Shown: positions 9,461 to 18,671, counted from the first letter of the stretch. The stretch: DNA of 30,831 bases from Betaproteobacteria bacterium (GCA_018969885.1 JAGWXN010000009.1:1-30831); one strand, 5' to 3'. Made by a program: numbers and translations. Notes: generated by a model not told the origin, from the sequence alone.

Positions 9461-10123
9461 ATGCGCAAGTACATCGTTACCGGCCTCTTGATCTGGGTGC
9501 CCCTGGTCATCACGATCTGGGTGCTGAACCTGATCGTCACCACCATGGACCAGACGCTGCAGTTGCTGCCGGAGCGCTGGCATCCCCATACGTTTTTCGG
9601 GCGGGATATCCCAGGTGTAGGCGTGGTGCTCACCTTGGTGGTCCTGGTCATCACCGGGCTGCTGTTGCGCAACATCATCGGCGAGCGGCTGGTGATTTAC
9701 TGGGAGGCCCTGCTCGGGCGGATCCCCATCGTGCGCAGCATCTACTCGAGCGTCAAGCAGGTGAGCGACACCATCCTGTCGCCCAATGGCCAGGCGTTTC
9801 GCAAGGCGCTCCTGGTGCAATATCCGCGCGCCGGGAGCTGGACCATCGCCTTTCAGACCGGCACGCCGGCGGGTGAGATCCGGCGCAGGCTGGTTGATTC
9901 GGACATGGTGTCGGTCTATGTGCCCACCACCCCCAACCCCACTTCGGGTTTTTTCCTGATGCTGCCGCGTGCCGACGTGGTCGAACTCGACATGAGCGTT
10001 GACGAGGCGCTCAAGTATGTGGTGTCGATGGGCACCGTCGCGCCCGGCGATCGCGGTGCGGCGGGGGGTGCAGGCGCGCCGCCCGCGCCCGCGGTGCCCG
10101 ATCGTTCGTCCGGCCCGTCTTGA
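9461..10123 (+). CDS. DUF502 family inner-membrane protein
   Basis: A 220-residue protein starting [22 protein letters not shown]. It has two predicted membrane helices, about 4-26 and 48-70, joined by a short loop, followed by a conserved soluble region containing [16 protein letters not shown] (near 86-101) and [13 protein letters not shown], typical of DUF502. The end is a low-complexity Gly/Ala/Pro tail. The function is unknown. It lies between the zinc-ribbon gene (88-base gap) and aspS (31-base gap) in a conserved betaproteobacterial order. The start at 9461 coincides with the family N-terminus; the longer frame from 9101 overlaps the previous gene and is a shadow. Confidence 0.9.
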   Translation: MRKYIVTGLLIWVPLVITIWVLNLIVTTMDQTLQLLPERWHPHTFFGRDIPGVGVVLTLVVLVITGLLLRNIIGERLVIYWEALLGRIPIVRSIYSSVKQVSDTILSPNGQAFRKALLVQYPRAGSWTIAFQTGTPAGEIRRRLVDSDMVSVYVPTTPNPTSGFFLMLPRADVVELDMSVDEALKYVVSMGTVAPGDRGAAGGAGAPPAPAVPDRSSGPS

Positions 10124-10154
10124 GGCCTCTTCATCCGCTTTCGGAGAATTCGTG

Positions 10155-11948
10155 ATGCGCACCTGCTATGCCGGTGAAGTCTCAACCGACCGCCTCGACC
10201 AGACCGTCACCCTGTTTGGCTGGGTGCATCGTCGCCGTGACCACGGCGGGGTCATCTTCATCGACTTGCGTGACCGCGAGGGTGTTGCGCAGGTGGTCTG
10301 CGACCCCGACCGGCCTGACATGTTCAAGGTCGCTGAGCGGATCCGCAACGAGTTCTGCGTGCGTGTCACCGGCCGCGTACGGCGCCGCCCCGAGGGTACC
10401 GACAACCCGAATCTGCGCAGTGGCGGAATCGAAATCCTCTGCCACGAGCTTGAAATTCTCAATGCATCGGTCACGCCGCCGTTTCTGCTTGACGACGAGA
10501 ACCTGTCTGAGACCACCCGACTCACCCATCGCGTGCTTGATCTGCGCCGGCCGGCGATGCAGCGCAACCTCATGTTGCGTTACCGGGTCGCGATGGAGGT
10601 TCGTAAATACCTTGATGCACAGGGCTTTCTCGACATCGAAACGCCGATGCTCACCAAGTCCACGCCCGAGGGTGCGCGCGATTATCTCGTGCCCTCGAGG
10701 GTGAATGCTGGTCAGTTCTTCGCGCTGCCGCAGTCGCCCCAGCTGTTCAAGCAGCTTCTGATGGTGTCGGGCTTTGACCGCTACTACCAGATCACCAAAT
10801 GTTTCCGCGATGAAGACCTGCGCGCTGATCGGCAGCCCGAGTTCACGCAGATCGACTGCGAGACATCTTTCCTGTCGGAAACCGAGATCCGCAGCATTTT
10901 TGAGAACATGATCCGCACGGTGTTCAGCCATGCCGCGGGGATCGAACTCGCGCCCAGTTTTCCGGAAATGACCTACGCCGAGGCGATTCGTCTTTACGGC
11001 TCAGATAAGCCCGATCTGCGGGTGTCGCTTCAGTTCACCGATCTCACCGACGTCATGCGTGACGTTGATTTCAAGGTGTTCAGCGGCCCCGCCAATGCCG
11101 AGGGCGGACGCGTGGTGGCGATGCGCGTGCCCGGGGGCGGCAAGCTCTCGCGTGGCGAGATCGACGGCTACACGCAGTTTGTGGCGATCTATGGCGCCAA
11201 GGGGCTTGCCTGGATCAAGGTGAACGAGGCGGCGCGTGGTCGCGAGGGTCTGCAATCGCCCATCGTGAAGAACCTCCACGATGGCGCGATTGCGGCAATT
11301 CTTGCGCGCACCGGGGCGACTGACGGTGACCTGATCCTGTTTGGCGCTGACAAGGCAAAGGTCGTCAACGACGCAATTGGGGCGCTGCGAATCAAGATCG
11401 GGCACTCCGAGTTTGGTCGCGCGAACGGCCTGTTTGAAAACGTCTGGAAGCCGCTCTGGGTGGTTGATTTCCCGATGTTTGAGTTTGACGAGGAGGCGAA
11501 TCGCTGGACTGCGGTTCATCATCCGTTTACAGCGCCCAAGGACGGTCACGAGGACCTGATGAGCACCGATCCGGGCAAGTGCCTGGCGAAGGCCTACGAC
11601 ATGGTGCTAAACGGTTGGGAAATCGGTGGCGGGTCGGTCCGGATTCACCGCGAGGAAGTGCAGAGCAAGGTGTTCCGGGCACTCAACATCGGGCCAGACG
11701 AGGCGCGCGCCAAATTTGGGTTCCTGCTTGATGCGCTCCAGTATGGCGCGCCGCCCCATGGCGGTATTGCTTTCGGCCTCGACCGGATCGTCACCATGAT
11801 GACGGGCGCAGAATCGATCCGTGACGTGATCGCCTTTCCGAAAACCCAGCGCGCGCAGTGTCTGCTCACGCAGGCGCCCTCGTCGGTTGACGAAAAGCAG
11901 TTGCGCGAACTGCACATCCGGCTACGGGCGGTGGAGGCGAGCGCGTAG
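10155..11948 (+). CDS. aspS: Aspartate--tRNA(Asp/Asn) ligase
   Basis: Class II aminoacyl-tRNA synthetase charging tRNA-Asp with aspartate; 597 residues, normal for the bacterial type with its inserted GAD domain. The N-terminal anticodon-binding OB fold (about 1-105) is followed by class II motif 1 ([20 protein letters not shown]), motif 2 ([20 protein letters not shown]) and motif 3 ([14 protein letters not shown]). His30 (in RRRDHGG) and Gly81 (in RRPEGTDNP) match the residues found in the non-discriminating Pseudomonas aeruginosa enzyme, where E. coli has Leu30. This suggests that it also makes Asp-tRNA-Asn, to be amidated by GatCAB. A GGAGAATTC stretch precedes the ATG at 10155. Confidence 0.97.
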   Translation: MRTCYAGEVSTDRLDQTVTLFGWVHRRRDHGGVIFIDLRDREGVAQVVCDPDRPDMFKVAERIRNEFCVRVTGRVRRRPEGTDNPNLRSGGIEILCHELEILNASVTPPFLLDDENLSETTRLTHRVLDLRRPAMQRNLMLRYRVAMEVRKYLDAQGFLDIETPMLTKSTPEGARDYLVPSRVNAGQFFALPQSPQLFKQLLMVSGFDRYYQITKCFRDEDLRADRQPEFTQIDCETSFLSETEIRSIFENMIRTVFSHAAGIELAPSFPEMTYAEAIRLYGSDKPDLRVSLQFTDLTDVMRDVDFKVFSGPANAEGGRVVAMRVPGGGKLSRGEIDGYTQFVAIYGAKGLAWIKVNEAARGREGLQSPIVKNLHDGAIAAILARTGATDGDLILFGADKAKVVNDAIGALRIKIGHSEFGRANGLFENVWKPLWVVDFPMFEFDEEANRWTAVHHPFTAPKDGHEDLMSTDPGKCLAKAYDMVLNGWEIGGGSVRIHREEVQSKVFRALNIGPDEARAKFGFLLDALQYGAPPHGGIAFGLDRIVTMMTGAESIRDVIAFPKTQRAQCLLTQAPSSVDEKQLRELHIRLRAVEASA

Positions 11949-11983
11949 GCGAGGCGAATCGCAGCGCCCATCGCCAGAGCGTC

Positions 11984-12451
11984 ATGGCCGGCAACAAGAT
12001 CCCCGAATCGGTACTGGTCGTGATTCATACGGCCGCGCTCGAGGTGTTGCTGCTGGAGCGCGCCGATCATCCGGGCTTCTGGCAATCGGTCACCGGCAGC
12101 AAGGACACGCTGGAGGAAGCGCTCGCCGATACCTGCCGGCGCGAAGTGTTCGAGGAAACCGGCCTCGACTGCTCGCGGTTCGAACTCACCGACTGGCAGT
12201 GGAGCCAGCGCTACGAAATCTATGCGCACTGGCGGCATCGCTACCCGCCCGGGGTTACGCATAACACTGAGCATGTGTTTGGATTGCTGCTACCCGGGCC
12301 GATCGAGGCGCGGCTGTCGCCGCGTGAACATCTGAGCCAGGCCTGGCTGCCCTGGCATGAGGCGGCCGACCGCTGTTTCTCCTGGTCCAACGCCGAGGCG
12401 ATTCGGCAGCTACCGCGACGCACGGCCGGCGCACCGCCTGCTGCACGCTGA
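11984..12451 (+). CDS. nudB: Dihydroneopterin triphosphate diphosphatase (NudB-type Nudix hydrolase)
   Basis: A 155-residue Nudix hydrolase. It probably removes pyrophosphate from 7,8-dihydroneopterin triphosphate, the step after GTP cyclohydrolase I in folate synthesis. The Nudix box lies at about 38-61 and reads from GSKDTLEE to RREVFEETGL; the Gly-to-first-Glu spacing is one residue longer than the strict consensus, which is usual for the betaproteobacterial NudB group as I recall it. The flanking FWQSVTGS and THNTEHVFGL segments also fit NudB. It starts 35 bases after aspS, its conserved neighbour. A folE-like gene, the preceding pathway step, is encoded about 5 kb downstream on the other strand. 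Confidence 0.9.
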   Translation: MAGNKIPESVLVVIHTAALEVLLLERADHPGFWQSVTGSKDTLEEALADTCRREVFEETGLDCSRFELTDWQWSQRYEIYAHWRHRYPPGVTHNTEHVFGLLLPGPIEARLSPREHLSQAWLPWHEAADRCFSWSNAEAIRQLPRRTAGAPPAAR

Positions 12452-12458
12452 GGCTGCG

Positions 12459-13337
12459 ATGTCCACCCAGCTGCGGGTTGCCACCTACAACATTCACAAA
12501 GGGGTGCTGCGCGACCTGTTCGGGCTTCGGCGGGTGGCGCGTATTCATGAGCTGCGGGCGCGGCTTCACGAACTCGATGCCGATCTGATTCTGCTGCAGG
12601 AAGTGCAGGGCCAGCATGAGCGGCACGCGAGGCGCTTTGAGCACTGGCCACGAGAACCCCAGGATGTCTTTCTTGCGCAGGCACCGGGCCTGCGACATAC
12701 CTTCGAGAGCGCCTACGGCGCGAATGCGCATTACCTGCATGGCCACCATGGCAACGCGTTACTGTCGCGGTTTCCGATCGTGCATCGGGACCATCGCGAT
12801 TTCTCCGACCATGCCTTGGAAAAGCGGGGCGTACTGCATTGCGTGGTCGAGGTGGGCGGCGACCCCGTGCATTGTTTCGTGGTGCATTTTGGGCTCCTTG
12901 CGCGTAGCCGCGAGCGGCAGCTTGATGCGTTGATCGACTGGATCCGCCGCTCGGTGCCCACGAAGGCGCCGCTCATCATCGGTGGTGATTTCAACGACTG
13001 GCGCAGCCAGCTCTCGCGTCGGCTATGCGATGAAATCGATGTGATCGAAGCCTTCGATTCGCTGCGACCCGGCATGGTTCGCACGCAGCGTGCGGTATGG
13101 TTCATGCGCGACCGGTTGGCCGACATCGGTATGGATGTGGAGCCCGAGTCGTTGCGCTTGCCGCGGCGCGTCCGGTCGGCGCGCACTTTCCCGGCGCTCG
13201 TGCCCTGGCTGCGGATGGATCGCATCTATCTGCGGGGATTCGCGGTGCGCGATGCGAGGGTGCCGCGAGGGCCGGGCTGGGCGCGGCTGTCCGATCACAG
13301 CCCCGTGATTGCCGACCTGGAGCGCGGCCACGGGTGA
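12459..13337 (+). CDS. Endonuclease/exonuclease/phosphatase family protein
   Basis: A 292-residue protein of the DNase I-like metal-dependent phosphoesterase superfamily. Landmarks are RVATYNIHKG with Asn11, LLQEVQ with Glu48, the GGDFNDWR loop with the catalytic Asp/Asn, and the terminal SDHSP with Asp and His. No signal peptide is apparent. In betaproteobacteria this gene regularly sits between nudB and the ClsB-type cardiolipin synthase, so a role in phospholipid metabolism is possible, but nuclease and phosphatase roles cannot be separated by sequence. The start at 12459 lies seven bases after the nudB stop; the end overlaps the next gene's GTG by four bases, indicating coupled translation. 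Confidence 0.88.
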   Translation: MSTQLRVATYNIHKGVLRDLFGLRRVARIHELRARLHELDADLILLQEVQGQHERHARRFEHWPREPQDVFLAQAPGLRHTFESAYGANAHYLHGHHGNALLSRFPIVHRDHRDFSDHALEKRGVLHCVVEVGGDPVHCFVVHFGLLARSRERQLDALIDWIRRSVPTKAPLIIGGDFNDWRSQLSRRLCDEIDVIEAFDSLRPGMVRTQRAVWFMRDRLADIGMDVEPESLRLPRRVRSARTFPALVPWLRMDRIYLRGFAVRDARVPRGPGWARLSDHSPVIADLERGHG

Positions 13338-14572
13338 GCCGCGTTCGCACGATGTCGCCGGCGTGGCGGCAACTGCTCGGGCGGCGGCAGCGGCCGCGCT
13401 TACGGCCGGGTCACGCGGTGCAGCTGCTGCAGTCGGGCGCGGAGTTTTTTCCGGCGCTTGAAGCGGCCATTGACGCGGCGCGCGATTCGGTCTGGATCGA
13501 AACCTATATTTTTCATGACGATGCGAGCGGGCGCCGGATTGCGCGGGCGCTGGGTCGCGCAGTCAGGCGTGGCGTGGGCGTGCGCCTGGTGGTGGATGGA
13601 TTTGGCACCGGGATGCCGGCAGGTGAGGTAGGGCAAGTCCTCGCAGGCGCGCAGGTCGAGGTTCGCATTTTCCGGCCACTACGTCGCTGGCGCCTGGAGC
13701 GGCAGGCACTGAGGCGGCTCCATCGCAAGCTTGCGCTGATTGATTCGGCTGAGTTGTTCGTGGGTGGCATCAATCTGATCGATGACCACGAGGATCCGGT
13801 GAGGGGGCGGCTCGAGGCGCCGCGGCTGGACTTTGCGCTTGGGGTTCGCGGGCCGCTGGTTGAGGAGGCGGCGAGCGCCATGGCCCAGGTTTGGCGACGC
13901 GCGCATCCGGTTCGTTGGCCTGCGTTGCCGCAGTGCGGCTCGGCGACGCGCACGACAAGTGAGGCCGGGCCGGCCCTCTCCACCCCGACCCGGCAGGTAC
14001 GCGCGGCGTTTGCCGAGCGCGATAATTTTCGACACCGCCGCACGATTGAACGCGCCTATCTGCGAGCGATCGGTCAGGCCCGCACCGAGGTGCTGATCGC
14101 CTGCGCGTATTTTTTCCCGGGCGCGAAATTTCGTCGGGCACTGGCTGAAGCGGCGGCGCGCGGGGTGCGCGTGCGCCTGCTGCTGCAAGGGCGAATCGAG
14201 TATCGACTGCCGCATTTCGGTACGCTCGCGCTCCACGAAGAATTGCTGCGCGCCGGGGTTGAAATCATCGAATATCAACCAGGGTTTCTGCATGCCAAGC
14301 TTGCGCTCGCTGATCAATGGTTCACCCTGGGCTCATCGAATATCGATCCGTTTTCGCTGCTGCTTGCACGCGAGGCCAATGTCATCGTACGGGACGATGC
14401 GATGGCTGCGGTCTTGCGCAGCCGAATCGAGCAGGCCATTGCCGAGGGCGGCAAGCCGGTGCGCTGGTCGCACATCGTGGCGCGCCCGTGGTGGGTCAGG
14501 GCGGCGGCGTTAGGCGCCGCGTTCATGCTGCGGATCGGGGTTGCACTGTCCGGTCGCGGGCTTCGTTACTGA
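13334..14572 (+). CDS. clsB: Cardiolipin synthase, ClsB-like phospholipase D family protein
   Basis: Makes cardiolipin by phosphatidyl transfer at the inner membrane. The protein is 412 residues from the GTG at 13334, which overlaps the upstream stop (GTGA); an ATG at 13352 would shorten it by six residues. Two HKD motifs define the phospholipase D fold: HRKLALID at about 130-137 and HAKLALAD at about 320-327, each followed by the usual Gly-Gly/Ser-Asn (VGGINL, LGSSNID). There is no pair of N-terminal membrane helices as in ClsA, which is why the ClsB branch is preferred. A short hydrophobic stretch near the C-terminus may be a membrane anchor. The neighbourhood (nudB, phosphoesterase, cls) is the standard betaproteobacterial one. 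Confidence 0.87.
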   Translation: MSRVRTMSPAWRQLLGRRQRPRLRPGHAVQLLQSGAEFFPALEAAIDAARDSVWIETYIFHDDASGRRIARALGRAVRRGVGVRLVVDGFGTGMPAGEVGQVLAGAQVEVRIFRPLRRWRLERQALRRLHRKLALIDSAELFVGGINLIDDHEDPVRGRLEAPRLDFALGVRGPLVEEAASAMAQVWRRAHPVRWPALPQCGSATRTTSEAGPALSTPTRQVRAAFAERDNFRHRRTIERAYLRAIGQARTEVLIACAYFFPGAKFRRALAEAAARGVRVRLLLQGRIEYRLPHFGTLALHEELLRAGVEIIEYQPGFLHAKLALADQWFTLGSSNIDPFSLLLAREANVIVRDDAMAAVLRSRIEQAIAEGGKPVRWSHIVARPWWVRAAALGAAFMLRIGVALSGRGLRY

Positions 14573-14639
14573 CGCCCCGCGGGCGCTGCGCAGTGGCGCG
14601 ACGCGGCCCGGCGCTGACCGTGAATCGGAGACGCTGATA

Positions 14640-15815
14640 ATGCAGCGCGATCTGGTGGTGCTTCGGCCCGAAGGGCTTTACTGCGAGGCGGGTGGCTTCT
14701 TTATCGACCCCTGGCGACCCGTGGACCGGGCGGTGATCACGCATGCACACGCCGATCATGCACGAACCGGCCACCGGCGGTATCTCGCTGCTGAGCCGGC
14801 GCGCGAGGTGATGCATGCGCGCCTTGGCAGAGTTTCGCTGCGGACACTTCAATGGGGGGAGTCAATCACGCAAGGGGATGTGCGGGTCTCGCTTTTCCCG
14901 GCGGGCCATATCCTGGGGTCGGCGCAGGTCCGGATCGAGCATCGCGGCGAGGTGTGGGTGGTGTCGGGCGACTACAAGCTTGAGGCCGACCCGACCTGTA
15001 CCGCGTTTGAGCCGGTACGCTGCGACACCTTCATCACCGAGTCGACCTTCGGGCTGCCGGTCTACCGATGGCGGCCGGATGCGCAGACCCTGGCCGAGAT
15101 CGCGAGCTGGTGGGCTGAGAATGCGGCCAACGGCCGGGCGAGTGTGCTGCTCTGCTATGCATTGGGCAAGGCGCAGCGCATCCAGGCGGGCCTCGCGCGC
15201 GCGCAGGCGCTTGCTGGGCCCATCGTAGTCCATGGCGCGGTCGCGGCCGTCAATGCTGCGTACCGCGCGGCCGGTGTGGACCTCCCCGAGACACTTGGTG
15301 CAATCGATTGGCGACGCGCCGCGGGTGGTGATGCGCCGCTCGTGCTGGCGCCCCCCTCGGCCGCGGGTTCGCCCTGGCTGTCGCGGTTTGGCGAATCGAG
15401 TCTCGCCTTTGCTTCCGGCTGGATGAGGGTGCGTGGTGCGCGCAGGCGCCGTGCGCTCGACCGCGGCTTTGTGCTGTCCGACCACGCCGACTGGCCGGGG
15501 TTGATGCAGGCCATCGACGCAAGCGGCGCGCGACGCGTGATCGTTACCCACGGCTTCGAGGCGGCCATCGTTCGCCACCTTTCCGAACGCGGGATTGCTG
15601 CGCATGCGCTCAGGACTGAATTCGGTGGCGAGGCGGGCGCCGAGTCCGATGGCGAGGTTCCCGGCGAGGGGGCGCTGGAGGCGAGTCCTGCGCCCACCTC
15701 GGACGGGGCGGCTCCGCTTTCCATGTCCGCAGCACCTCCCGCTGAATTCGCGGCCTCCGAAGATCGCCTTGCAGCGACCCCGCCCGCTCAGGCCGTTTCC
15801 CAGCGGACATCCTGA
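14640..15815 (+). CDS. Ligase-associated DNA exonuclease, metallo-beta-lactamase fold
   Basis: A 391-residue member of the beta-CASP/MBL nuclease group (kin of Artemis/SNM1 and CPSF73) that occurs beside an ATP-dependent ligase in bacterial repair clusters. Metal-binding residues visible are the THAHADH motif (His35, His37, Asp39, His40), His89 in PAGHILGS and Asp110 in SGDYKLEAD. LSDHADWPGL (about 279-288) and VTHGFEAAIV (about 301-310) complete the beta-CASP part. After about residue 330 a roughly 60-residue low-complexity tail rich in Ala, Glu, Pro and Ser follows, which is not part of the fold. The ATG at 14640 opens the conserved domain; no strong ribosome binding site is seen. The TGA overlaps the ligase ATG by one base. 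Confidence 0.92.
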   Translation: MQRDLVVLRPEGLYCEAGGFFIDPWRPVDRAVITHAHADHARTGHRRYLAAEPAREVMHARLGRVSLRTLQWGESITQGDVRVSLFPAGHILGSAQVRIEHRGEVWVVSGDYKLEADPTCTAFEPVRCDTFITESTFGLPVYRWRPDAQTLAEIASWWAENAANGRASVLLCYALGKAQRIQAGLARAQALAGPIVVHGAVAAVNAAYRAAGVDLPETLGAIDWRRAAGGDAPLVLAPPSAAGSPWLSRFGESSLAFASGWMRVRGARRRRALDRGFVLSDHADWPGLMQAIDASGARRVIVTHGFEAAIVRHLSERGIAAHALRTEFGGEAGAESDGEVPGEGALEASPAPTSDGAAPLSMSAAPPAEFAASEDRLAATPPAQAVSQRTS

Positions 15816-17563
15816 TGGAGGGTTTTGCCTCGATGGTGGCGGCGCTTGACCGCTCCAATTCCACCCTCGACAAGGTCGCGGCGATGCGCGCCTACCTCAT
15901 GGCCGCGCCAGATGAGGACTGTGCCTGGGCGGTGTATTTCCTTGCCGGCGGCAGGCCGCGGATGCTGGTCGCAACGCGCCTCCTCCGCGAGGCGGCACGC
16001 GAGGCCGCTGGGGTACCCGAGTGGTTATTTGACGAGTGCTACCAGGCGGTGGGGGACCTGGCCGAGACGATCGCGTTGCTGTTACCCGAATCGGGTGAGG
16101 CGTCCGACGCCGGCGAGACGCTCGATGCCTGGATGCGAAGCCGGCTCCTGCCGCTTCGAGAACTCGATCCGGATGCGGCACGCGCGGCGCTGATCGCCTG
16201 TTGGCGGGTGCTCGACAGCTGGCAGCGGTTCGTGTTCAACAAGCTGATCACTGGGGGGCTGCGCCTGGGCGTGTCGCGGCAACTCGTTCTGCGGGCGCTC
16301 GCCGAGGCGAGCGCGGTCGATGGCCGGCTGATCGCCCAGCGCATCATCGGATTCACCGATCGCAATACCGTGCCCGACGGGTCACGATATCGTGCGCTGG
16401 TTGCGCCTGCGGGCGCCGGGGCGGACGCGGATCGCTCGCTGCTCCTTGGGGACGGAAGCGCTGAATCTCTTCGGGGATCGGCGGCGACCGTGACCGATGC
16501 CCTGCAACCCTCTGATCTGGCACTCGCGCTTCTTCCCTATCCCTTCATGCTCGCGCACAGCTGGGATCCGGCAAGAGCCGATGCCGAGCCGGCGGCTGAC
16601 TGGCTCGCGGAGTGGAAGTGGGACGGGATCCGGGTGCAGCTGGTGCGAAGGCAACACGCGGTCGCGTTGTGGTCGCGTGGCGAGGAGCTGCTCACCGACC
16701 GGTTCCCCGAGATCGTGTCCGCTGCCCTGGCGCTTGCCCCCGGCACGGTGCTCGATGGAGAGCTTTTATGCTGGGCGGCGGGTGCACCCCGCCCCATGGA
16801 TTTCGCAGCGATGCAGACCCGTATCGGGCGTCTGCGCCCTGGGGCAACGACGCTGCGCCAGACGCCCGCACGCCTGGTGGTCTTCGATTGTCTGGAACAT
16901 CAGGGGATCGATGTGCGCGGCCAGGCGCTCCGCCTGCGCCGGCAGGCGCTGTCTGACAGCCTGGCGCTGGCCGCGCCTGACCCCGACCGTCTCTGCGTGG
17001 CGCCCGCTCTCGAAGCATCGACCTGGGCGGACCGGGCGGGGCTGCGCGAGGCAGCGCGCACCTTCGGTGCCGAAGGCTTGATGCTCAAACGACTCGATTC
17101 GGCCTACGGCATCGGTCGTAGCCGTGTTGGCGGCGGCCACTGGTTCAAGTGGAAGCTTGACCCGTTTGCGGTCGATGCGGTGCTGATCTATGCGCAGGCT
17201 GGCCACGGCAGGCGGGCTGGCCTCTACACCGACTACACCTTTGCAGTCTGGGATCGGTCGGCGGCCGAGGCGCCGCGGCTGGTACCGTTTGCGAAGGCCT
17301 ACTCGGGTCTGACTGATGCCGAGATCCGGGAAGTCGACGCGATCATCCGGCGCACCACCGTCGAGCGGTTCGGGCCGGTACGAAGCGTTGAACCTGCGCT
17401 GGTATTCGAAATCGGTTTCGAGGGCATTGCCCGTTCGGCGAGGCACCGCGCCGGCGTCTCGGTGCGCTTTCCGAGAATGCTGCGCTGGCGCCGTGATAAA
17501 GGGGTTGCCGAGGCAGATTCGCTTGCAACCCTGCAGGGCCTCCTTGCAGCGAGCCGCAGCTGA
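15815..17563 (+). CDS. ATP-dependent DNA ligase of the ligase-associated repair cluster
   Basis: A 582-residue ATP-dependent DNA ligase, a repair enzyme distinct from the essential NAD+-dependent LigA. The N-terminal DNA-binding domain (about 1-185) is followed by the nucleotidyl-transferase domain with motif I EWKWDGIR (adenylated Lys268), LDGELLCW (motif III region), EGLMLKRLDSAYGIGRS (motif IV), and HWFKWKLDP (motif V). An OB fold ends the protein, with FEIGFEGIARSARH and SVRFPRMLRWRRDK. A low-complexity stretch at about 189-230 between the first two domains looks like an insertion relative to the family as I recall it. There is no LigD-type polymerase or Ku nearby. It starts on the exonuclease stop (TGATG), so the pair is coupled. 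Confidence 0.95.
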   Translation: MEGFASMVAALDRSNSTLDKVAAMRAYLMAAPDEDCAWAVYFLAGGRPRMLVATRLLREAAREAAGVPEWLFDECYQAVGDLAETIALLLPESGEASDAGETLDAWMRSRLLPLRELDPDAARAALIACWRVLDSWQRFVFNKLITGGLRLGVSRQLVLRALAEASAVDGRLIAQRIIGFTDRNTVPDGSRYRALVAPAGAGADADRSLLLGDGSAESLRGSAATVTDALQPSDLALALLPYPFMLAHSWDPARADAEPAADWLAEWKWDGIRVQLVRRQHAVALWSRGEELLTDRFPEIVSAALALAPGTVLDGELLCWAAGAPRPMDFAAMQTRIGRLRPGATTLRQTPARLVVFDCLEHQGIDVRGQALRLRRQALSDSLALAAPDPDRLCVAPALEASTWADRAGLREAARTFGAEGLMLKRLDSAYGIGRSRVGGGHWFKWKLDPFAVDAVLIYAQAGHGRRAGLYTDYTFAVWDRSAAEAPRLVPFAKAYSGLTDAEIREVDAIIRRTTVERFGPVRSVEPALVFEIGFEGIARSARHRAGVSVRFPRMLRWRRDKGVAEADSLATLQGLLAASRS

Positions 17564-17640
17564 GTGCAGGCCCGCGCGCCCGCCTCGTCTCGCCTGCTTT
17601 CTCGCGCCCGCCTTTTCGCGCAGGCCGCGCGGTGCTCGCC

Positions 17641-17656
17641 CTGATCGGTGGATCAG
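17641..17656. terminator. Small hairpin between convergent ligase and folE genes
   Basis: CTGATC (17641-17646) and GATCAG (17651-17656) pair perfectly around a GGTG loop. The hairpin covers the folE stop codon in the 89-base gap between convergent genes. No T-run follows on either strand, so an intrinsic terminator is only weakly supported. Confidence 0.25.
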
Positions 17657-18393
17657 CCGCGCTTGAGCAGTGACAGAAGCTCACGCCGCAGCGCGTCGGA
17701 CTTGAGAAAGCTGCCACGCATGATCGAGGAGGTCATGGAGGTTTCGTCTTTCACGCCGCGCCAGTGCATGCAGAAATGATCGGCCTCCATGATGACCGCG
17801 AGACCATCGGGGAGGAGTAACCGCTCGAGTTCGTCTGCCAGCGTCTTGACCGCCTCTTCCTGGATCTGAGGCCGACTCATGACCCAGTCGGCTACCCGCG
17901 CGTACTTTGACAGCCCGATCAGTTTCGAATTGGCATTGGGCAGAACACCGATCCAGATCTTGCCGAGGATGGGGCACAGGTGATGTGAGCAGGCCGACCG
18001 TACCGTGATCGGGCCCACCACGATCAGCTCGCTCAGCCGCTCCACGTTCGGAAATTCGGTGACAGCGGGCATTGCTTCGTAGCGCCCACGGAACACTTCC
18101 TTCAGATACATCTTGGCGACGCGGCGGGCGGTGTCCTGCGTGTTGTGATCGTTGGTGGTGTCGATCACCAGCGACTCGAGCAGGGCCTGGACGCGGGATT
18201 CAACTTCCTTTCGAAGCGCCTCGCGCTCGACCTCGGAATGAATGAACTCGGAAATATTGTCGTTGGCATGAAAGCGCCGGCCGGCATCGCGAATACGCTC
18301 GCGGATGACCTGAGACATGGGGCGACCGCTGTCCTCGGCGCGAGTGCGCGAGGCTTTGCGGGGCAGGGCTTTGACGTTGGAGGCGTTGCTCAT
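17653..18393 (-). CDS. folE: GTP cyclohydrolase I, divergent FolE-type
   Basis: Opens GTP to 7,8-dihydroneopterin triphosphate, the first step of folate (and pterin or queuosine) synthesis. The 246-residue protein has all key residues: zinc ligands Cys135, His138 and Cys208, catalytic His137 and His206, and Glu179 in RPQIQEE that anchors guanine. Two features are unusual: the zinc motif reads CSHH where the classical enzyme has CEHH, and the N-terminus carries about 25 extra, Lys/Arg/Ser-rich residues before the first helix. ANDNISEF and DTTNDHNTQDTARR replace the usual text. It is therefore a diverged subclass and may be a second copy in this genome. A GGGAG ribosome binding site precedes the ATG at 18393. 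It points against the flanking repair genes, converging on the ligase. Confidence 0.85.
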   Translation of the reverse strand: MSNASNVKALPRKASRTRAEDSGRPMSQVIRERIRDAGRRFHANDNISEFIHSEVEREALRKEVESRVQALLESLVIDTTNDHNTQDTARRVAKMYLKEVFRGRYEAMPAVTEFPNVERLSELIVVGPITVRSACSHHLCPILGKIWIGVLPNANSKLIGLSKYARVADWVMSRPQIQEEAVKTLADELERLLLPDGLAVIMEADHFCMHWRGVKDETSMTSSIMRGSFLKSDALRRELLSLLKRG

Positions 18394-18671
18394 CGAGTTA
18401 TTCTCCCGGCGCAGTGAACCGGCGCCTGTCGGGGTGTGCCGCCAACAAACGAAGGCGGGGTCGAACGATGCGTGATTTCGCCCCGCGTGTCGCGCAAACC
18501 TGGTCGGTGCACGCGGGTAAACATCCCTGTAACCCTATGCGGTTTTGGGCTATATCACCAGGTATTCCGAACGCGAGACACGACGTTAGTCAGATTTATA
18601 TGACAGTTGGTGATCACTTACGTTTATCCGCGCCGCCCGCCACTCGTGGCAGCCAGCGCCCCTGTTGCGAA
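18394..18671. other. 278-base AT-richer gap between divergent folE and the DUF429 gene
   Basis: No gene is recognised here. The part from about 18520 to 18640 is clearly richer in A+T than the rest of the window and includes TATATCACC, TTTATATGAC and an 8-base palindrome GTGATCAC (18610-18617). On the minus strand CATATAAAT and GATATAGC are possible -10 elements for folE; on the plus strand TTATAT could serve the DUF429 gene. No matching -35 pair was found, so exact promoters are not called. Confidence 0.4.

Noticed and set aside
10182..10931. A 249-residue antisense open frame opposite aspS
   Set aside because: It overlaps catalytic motifs of the synthetase and shows no domain features of its own.
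18414..18671. N-terminal extension of the DUF429 protein by 86 residues
   Set aside because: The open frame covers an AT-rich non-conserved stretch, and the family domain starts at the ATG at 18672.
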